A DNA stretch of 7,911 nucleotides from UBA11704 sp964491805 (GTDB lineage: Bacteria > Patescibacteriota > Minisyncoccia > Phycocordibacterales > UBA5272): assembly GCA_964491805.1 (NCBI GenBank), contig CAZBGU010000027.1, forward strand, positions 1-7,911, in the 5' to 3' direction. Below are positions 4,613-7,911 of the stretch, piece after piece. The position numbers and the translations under genes are program-made. The notes under the pieces are model-generated. The model ran no database searches. It saw nothing but the letters and a program-made list of their open reading frames with translations, and was not told the origin of the DNA. Positions within the stretch are counted from its first letter, which is position 1. Each line of letters starts with the position of its first letter.

Positions 4613-4624
4613 ATGCCAAAAACA
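4570..4624 (+). promoter_or_regulatory. Competing hairpins around the rpoB start codon
   Basis: GCCAAAACA (4570-4578) pairs perfectly over 9 bp with TGTTTTGGC (4591-4599), enclosing a 12-base loop that contains the purine-rich AGAAGG. A small second stem, CGAC with GTCG, spans 4599-4610. The middle arm can instead pair TTTTGGC (4593-4599) with GCCAAAA (4615-4621), which would cover the last base of the ATG and the first codons. The two pairings exclude each other, as in a translational switch. The pairings are read directly; regulation is inferred. Confidence 0.5.
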
Positions 4625-7600
4625 ACCACACAAACAAATGTGCGTCCGCAAAAGACCTTTGCGAAGTATCGAAAACCACTTACTAAACTTCCTAACCTTG
4701 TTGAAAACCAGATAATGTCATACAAGGACCTTACCGAAAAAGGTATTGTTGATATTTTCCGAGAATTTTCTCCACTTCGTGACTACTCTGAGAAGAAATT
4801 TGATCTCGAATTTATTTCGTTTGAACTTTCTCCTGCTAAGTATGATGAAGTATATGCAAAAGAGAATAAGCTTACCTACGAAGCGCCGCTTCGTGCTCGT
4901 GTAAAGCTAACTAACAAAATTTTGAATACTGTTAAAGAGCAGGAAATCTTTATGGCAGATTTTCCTCTCATGACGGTGCACGGTACGTTTATCATTAACG
5001 GTGTTGAGCGTGTTGTTGTTCCACAACTTGCTAGATCTTTCGGTGTTTTCTTTGACTCGGAAGAAACAAAAGGCAAGCGTTACTTCGGCGCCAAGATCAT
5101 TCCTTCTCGTGGTGTTTGGATCGAGCTTGGTACTGATCCAGAGGGAGGTGTATATGTTCGCGTCGACAAGAAACGCAAGTTTTCTGCTGTGGCACTACTT
5201 CGTATATTTGGATTCACTTCTGACGAACAAATAAAGAAAGCATTTGCACATCATGACATTGCTGGTCCTCTTATGGCTACAATTGTTGACCGCGATGAAG
5301 TAAAAACACTTCATGATGCCTATATTGAGATTTACAAACGCCTCCGTGATGGTGATCTTGCTACCCCTGAGAACGCAAAGGAATATATTGACTCGATTAT
5401 TTCTCCAGAGCGATACGATCTTTCTCCGGTCGGACGTTTTCGATTCAATAAGCGTTTTGGTAAGTCAATTGACCAGAAAGACAAGGAAGCTCAGCGCCGC
5501 ACCCTTTCAAAGGAAGATCTAGTAGAGATCATCACTCATATCATTGAACTCAACAACAATCCTAATGCCGTTGAAGACGATATCGACCACCTCGGTTCAC
5601 GTCGTGTGCGTTATGTAGGTGAAATGATGTCTCAGAAGATTCGTACCGGTATGATGCAGATGAAGCGTAATATTCAGGATAAAATGTCAGTTATTGATAC
5701 CGACACTACACTTCCTATTGCTATCATCAACCAGCGCCCACTTCAGGCACGTATCAAGGAATTCTTTACAACCAACCAGCTTTCACAGTTCATGAATCAG
5801 GAGAATATTCTTGCAGAAGTTGAACACCTCCGTACACTCTCTGCTCTTGGTCCTGGTGGTCTCACCCGAGAACGAGCTGGTTTCGAAGTGCGTGATGTTC
5901 ACACATCACACTACGGTCGTGTATGTCCAATCCACACCCCAGAAGGTCCGAACATTGGTCTTATTCTTCGTCTTTCTATTTATGCACGCATCAATGATTT
6001 TGGTATCATCGAGACTCCGTATGCAAAGGTAGTGAAGGGTGTTATTACTAAAGAAATTGTATATATGAACGCGCTTGAGGAGGAGCGTTATGTTATTGCT
6101 CATGGTGGTAATGAGTTCGATAAAGATGGCAAGCTCGTAAGTAAGGAAGTTGAAGTCCGTCGTGCAGGCAACCCAGGTCTTGCACCTCGTGATGAAGTTG
6201 AGTTCATCGATGTTGCCACCAACCAAGCATTTTCTGTTGCCACATCTATGATTCCATTCCTAGAGCACGATGAAGCAACCCGTGCGCTCATGGGTTCTAA
6301 CATGCAGAAGCAAGCCGTACCTCTTATGTGTCCTGAGGCCCCACTTGTTGCAACTGGTATGGAAGGTGAAGCAGCAAAGCACATCGGTCGTCTCGTTATT
6401 GCTGAAGATGATGGTGTTGTTAAGTACGTTGATGCGAAAAAGATTGTAATTAAGGCAGACAAAAAAGAATACGAATATAATCTCATTAATTTTTCTAAGC
6501 CAAACGACTTTTCAGTGTCACACCAGCGTCCAATCGTATCTCTAGGCGCTGAAGTCAAAAAAGGTGATGTTCTAGCGGATGCATCTACAACAAGTAATGG
6601 TCAAGTTGCTCTTGGACATAACGTTCGTGTAGCTTTCATGGCATGGAATGGTGCGAACTATGAAGACGCGATCATTCTTTCTGAACGTCTTGTGAAGCAG
6701 AGTAAGTTTTCTTCAATTCACATCGAGGAGTTTGTGTGTAATGTGCGTGACACTAAGCTTGGTGCTGAAGTAACAACACATGATATTCCTAATGTTGGTG
6801 AGAACAAGCTCAAGAATCTCGACGAGGACGGTATCATCCGTATCGGTGCTGAGGTTCGCCCAGGAGATATTCTCGTAGGTAAGATTACTCCAAAGGGTGA
6901 AACTGAACTTACTCCAGAAGAGAGACTTCTTCGCTCGATCTTTGGCGAGAAGGTGCGTGATGTAAAGGATTCATCACTTCGTCTTGATCATGGAAAGCGA
7001 GGACGCATCATCGGTGTTAAGGTGTTCTCACGAGAGCGTGGTGATTCACTCGAGAGTGGTATCATCAAGCGTATTCACATCGAGGTTGCACAAGTTCGCA
7101 ACATTTCAGTTGGAGATAAGCTTGCTGGTCGTCATGGTAACAAGGGTGTTATTTCAACAATTCTTCCAGTAGAAGAAATGCCATTTGATGACAATGGTGA
7201 ACCAATTGATATTATTCTTACACCACTTGGTGTGCCATCACGTATGAATCTTGGGCAGATCCTAGAGATGCATCTCGGCCTTGCAGCTAACGCACTTGGC
7301 TACCAGGCTATAGTACCTTCTTTCCAGGGAGCTTCAGATACTGAGATTAAGGAGGAACTTGTTAAGGCAGGATATGACCCATCTGGAACAGTACAGCTCT
7401 ACGATGGTCGTACAGGTGAGGCGTTTAATCAAAAGACCGCGATCGGTATGATGTATATTCTCAAACTTCACCATATGGTTGAAGATAAGATTCACATGCG
7501 TTCCATCGGTCCTTACTCTCTCATTACACAACAGCCTCTTGGAGGAAAAGCGCAAGGTGGAGGTCAGCGCTTCGGGGAAATGGAAGTATGGGCACTTGAA

Positions 7601-7837
7601 GGGTATGGAGCTTCACACATTTTGCGTGAAATGCTTACGGTAAAGTCCGATGATATTGTCGGTCGTTCCGAAGCGTTTGACAGTATTATCAAGGGTGAGG
7701 ATGTTAAGGAGCCTAATACTCCTGCATCATTCACGGTGATGCTCAATACACTTCGAGGACTTGGTCTTGATGTGGAGCCACGAAAGAGAGAGGAAGGGGT
7801 CGTTCCACTCATAGGCGAGACAGCATTAGAAGCTTAG
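4613..7837 (+). CDS. rpoB: DNA-directed RNA polymerase subunit beta (RpoB)
   Basis: Second-largest core subunit of RNA polymerase, forming one side of the active-site cleft. From the ATG at 4613 it has 1,074 residues, far shorter than E. coli RpoB (1,342), as expected for a form without the large lineage-specific insertions. In order: protrusion and lobe with DFPLMTVHGTFIINGVERVV; the rifampicin pocket QLSQFMNQENILAEVEHLRT (389-408) leading into SALGPGGLTRERAGFEVRDV; HTPEGPNIGL; NYEDAI with Glu684 and Asp685; GDKLAGRHGNKGVIS with Lys836 and Lys844 (E. coli Lys1065 and Lys1073); and the C-terminal clamp region beginning GPYSLITQQPLGGKAQGGGQ. An in-frame TTG at 4595, six bases after AGAAGG, would add six residues; the ATG is preferred, but the choice is open. 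Asn395 and Thr408 replace the usual Asp and Arg of the rifampicin pocket. rpoC follows 21 bases downstream; rplJ and rplL are not upstream. Confidence 0.98.
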   Translation: MPKTTTQTNVRPQKTFAKYRKPLTKLPNLVENQIMSYKDLTEKGIVDIFREFSPLRDYSEKKFDLEFISFELSPAKYDEVYAKENKLTYEAPLRARVKLTNKILNTVKEQEIFMADFPLMTVHGTFIINGVERVVVPQLARSFGVFFDSEETKGKRYFGAKIIPSRGVWIELGTDPEGGVYVRVDKKRKFSAVALLRIFGFTSDEQIKKAFAHHDIAGPLMATIVDRDEVKTLHDAYIEIYKRLRDGDLATPENAKEYIDSIISPERYDLSPVGRFRFNKRFGKSIDQKDKEAQRRTLSKEDLVEIITHIIELNNNPNAVEDDIDHLGSRRVRYVGEMMSQKIRTGMMQMKRNIQDKMSVIDTDTTLPIAIINQRPLQARIKEFFTTNQLSQFMNQENILAEVEHLRTLSALGPGGLTRERAGFEVRDVHTSHYGRVCPIHTPEGPNIGLILRLSIYARINDFGIIETPYAKVVKGVITKEIVYMNALEEERYVIAHGGNEFDKDGKLVSKEVEVRRAGNPGLAPRDEVEFIDVATNQAFSVATSMIPFLEHDEATRALMGSNMQKQAVPLMCPEAPLVATGMEGEAAKHIGRLVIAEDDGVVKYVDAKKIVIKADKKEYEYNLINFSKPNDFSVSHQRPIVSLGAEVKKGDVLADASTTSNGQVALGHNVRVAFMAWNGANYEDAIILSERLVKQSKFSSIHIEEFVCNVRDTKLGAEVTTHDIPNVGENKLKNLDEDGIIRIGAEVRPGDILVGKITPKGETELTPEERLLRSIFGEKVRDVKDSSLRLDHGKRGRIIGVKVFSRERGDSLESGIIKRIHIEVAQVRNISVGDKLAGRHGNKGVISTILPVEEMPFDDNGEPIDIILTPLGVPSRMNLGQILEMHLGLAANALGYQAIVPSFQGASDTEIKEELVKAGYDPSGTVQLYDGRTGEAFNQKTAIGMMYILKLHHMVEDKIHMRSIGPYSLITQQPLGGKAQGGGQRFGEMEVWALEGYGASHILREMLTVKSDDIVGRSEAFDSIIKGEDVKEPNTPASFTVMLNTLRGLGLDVEPRKREEGVVPLIGETALEA

Positions 7838-7858
7838 TCATATTAACCATATACAACT

Positions 7859-7911
7859 ATGAAAACAATTGATACAAATAATTTTGACGGTCTTTCCATC
7901 AAGGTTGCATC
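7859..7911 (+). CDS. rpoC: DNA-directed RNA polymerase subunit beta' (RpoC), first 17 codons
   Basis: The frame starts at ATG 7859-7861, 21 bases after the rpoB stop codon, and runs off the window. The visible peptide MKTIDTNNFDGLSIKVA fits the start of RpoC, whose N-terminus characteristically has an FD-x-(I/L)-x-I-x-(L/I)-AS segment before the zinc-binding region. Position directly after rpoB is the universal bacterial arrangement, and the two subunits assemble together. No Shine-Dalgarno is seen before the ATG. Only about 1 percent of the gene is present, so nothing can be said about its domains. Confidence 0.88.
   Translation, partial: MKTIDTNNFDGLSIKVA

Overview
The window most resembles a small-genome candidate-phylum bacterium of the Patescibacteria/CPR type, probably the Parcubacteria group. 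This is inferred from family-level recognition and gene style: a short RpoB (about 1,074 residues against 1,342 in E. coli), weak or missing Shine-Dalgarno sites on most genes, tight gene spacing and short intergenic repeats. No ribosomal RNA or marker set is present to confirm it. The standard genetic code fits: long conserved reading frames are intact and end in TAG or TAA at the expected places.

Layout, left to right. (1) The 3' part of a Prx5-type peroxiredoxin on the + strand. (2) An intergenic region with degenerate heptad repeats, a candidate promoter and a 58-bp perfect tandem heptamer array lying in the likely 5' leader of the next operon. (3) A + strand operon encoding a DUF1993/DinB-like protein, then a YadG-type ABC ATPase and a YadH-type ABC-2 permease. 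(4) A bidirectional intrinsic terminator separating that operon from a convergent flavodoxin-fold NAD(P)H:quinone reductase on the - strand. (5) Two separate - strand transcription units, each with a near-consensus promoter, a strong Shine-Dalgarno, one small unrecognised membrane protein (78 and 96 residues) and an identical 40-bp palindromic element just after the stop codon. (6) A gene-free region with divergent promoters, then rpoB with an unusual structured leader, and the first 17 codons of rpoC.

How the genes relate. YadG and YadH should form one exporter of unknown substrate. The peroxiredoxin and quinone reductase are both redox-defence enzymes but are not co-transcribed. RpoB and RpoC are the two large RNA polymerase subunits in one operon, here without rplJ/rplL directly upstream.

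The most unusual signals are the paired small-gene units with identical 3' hairpins, a family of ACAG-headed heptamer repeats recurring in several intergenic gaps on both strands, competing hairpins around the rpoB start codon, and non-consensus residues at two rifampicin-pocket positions of RpoB.
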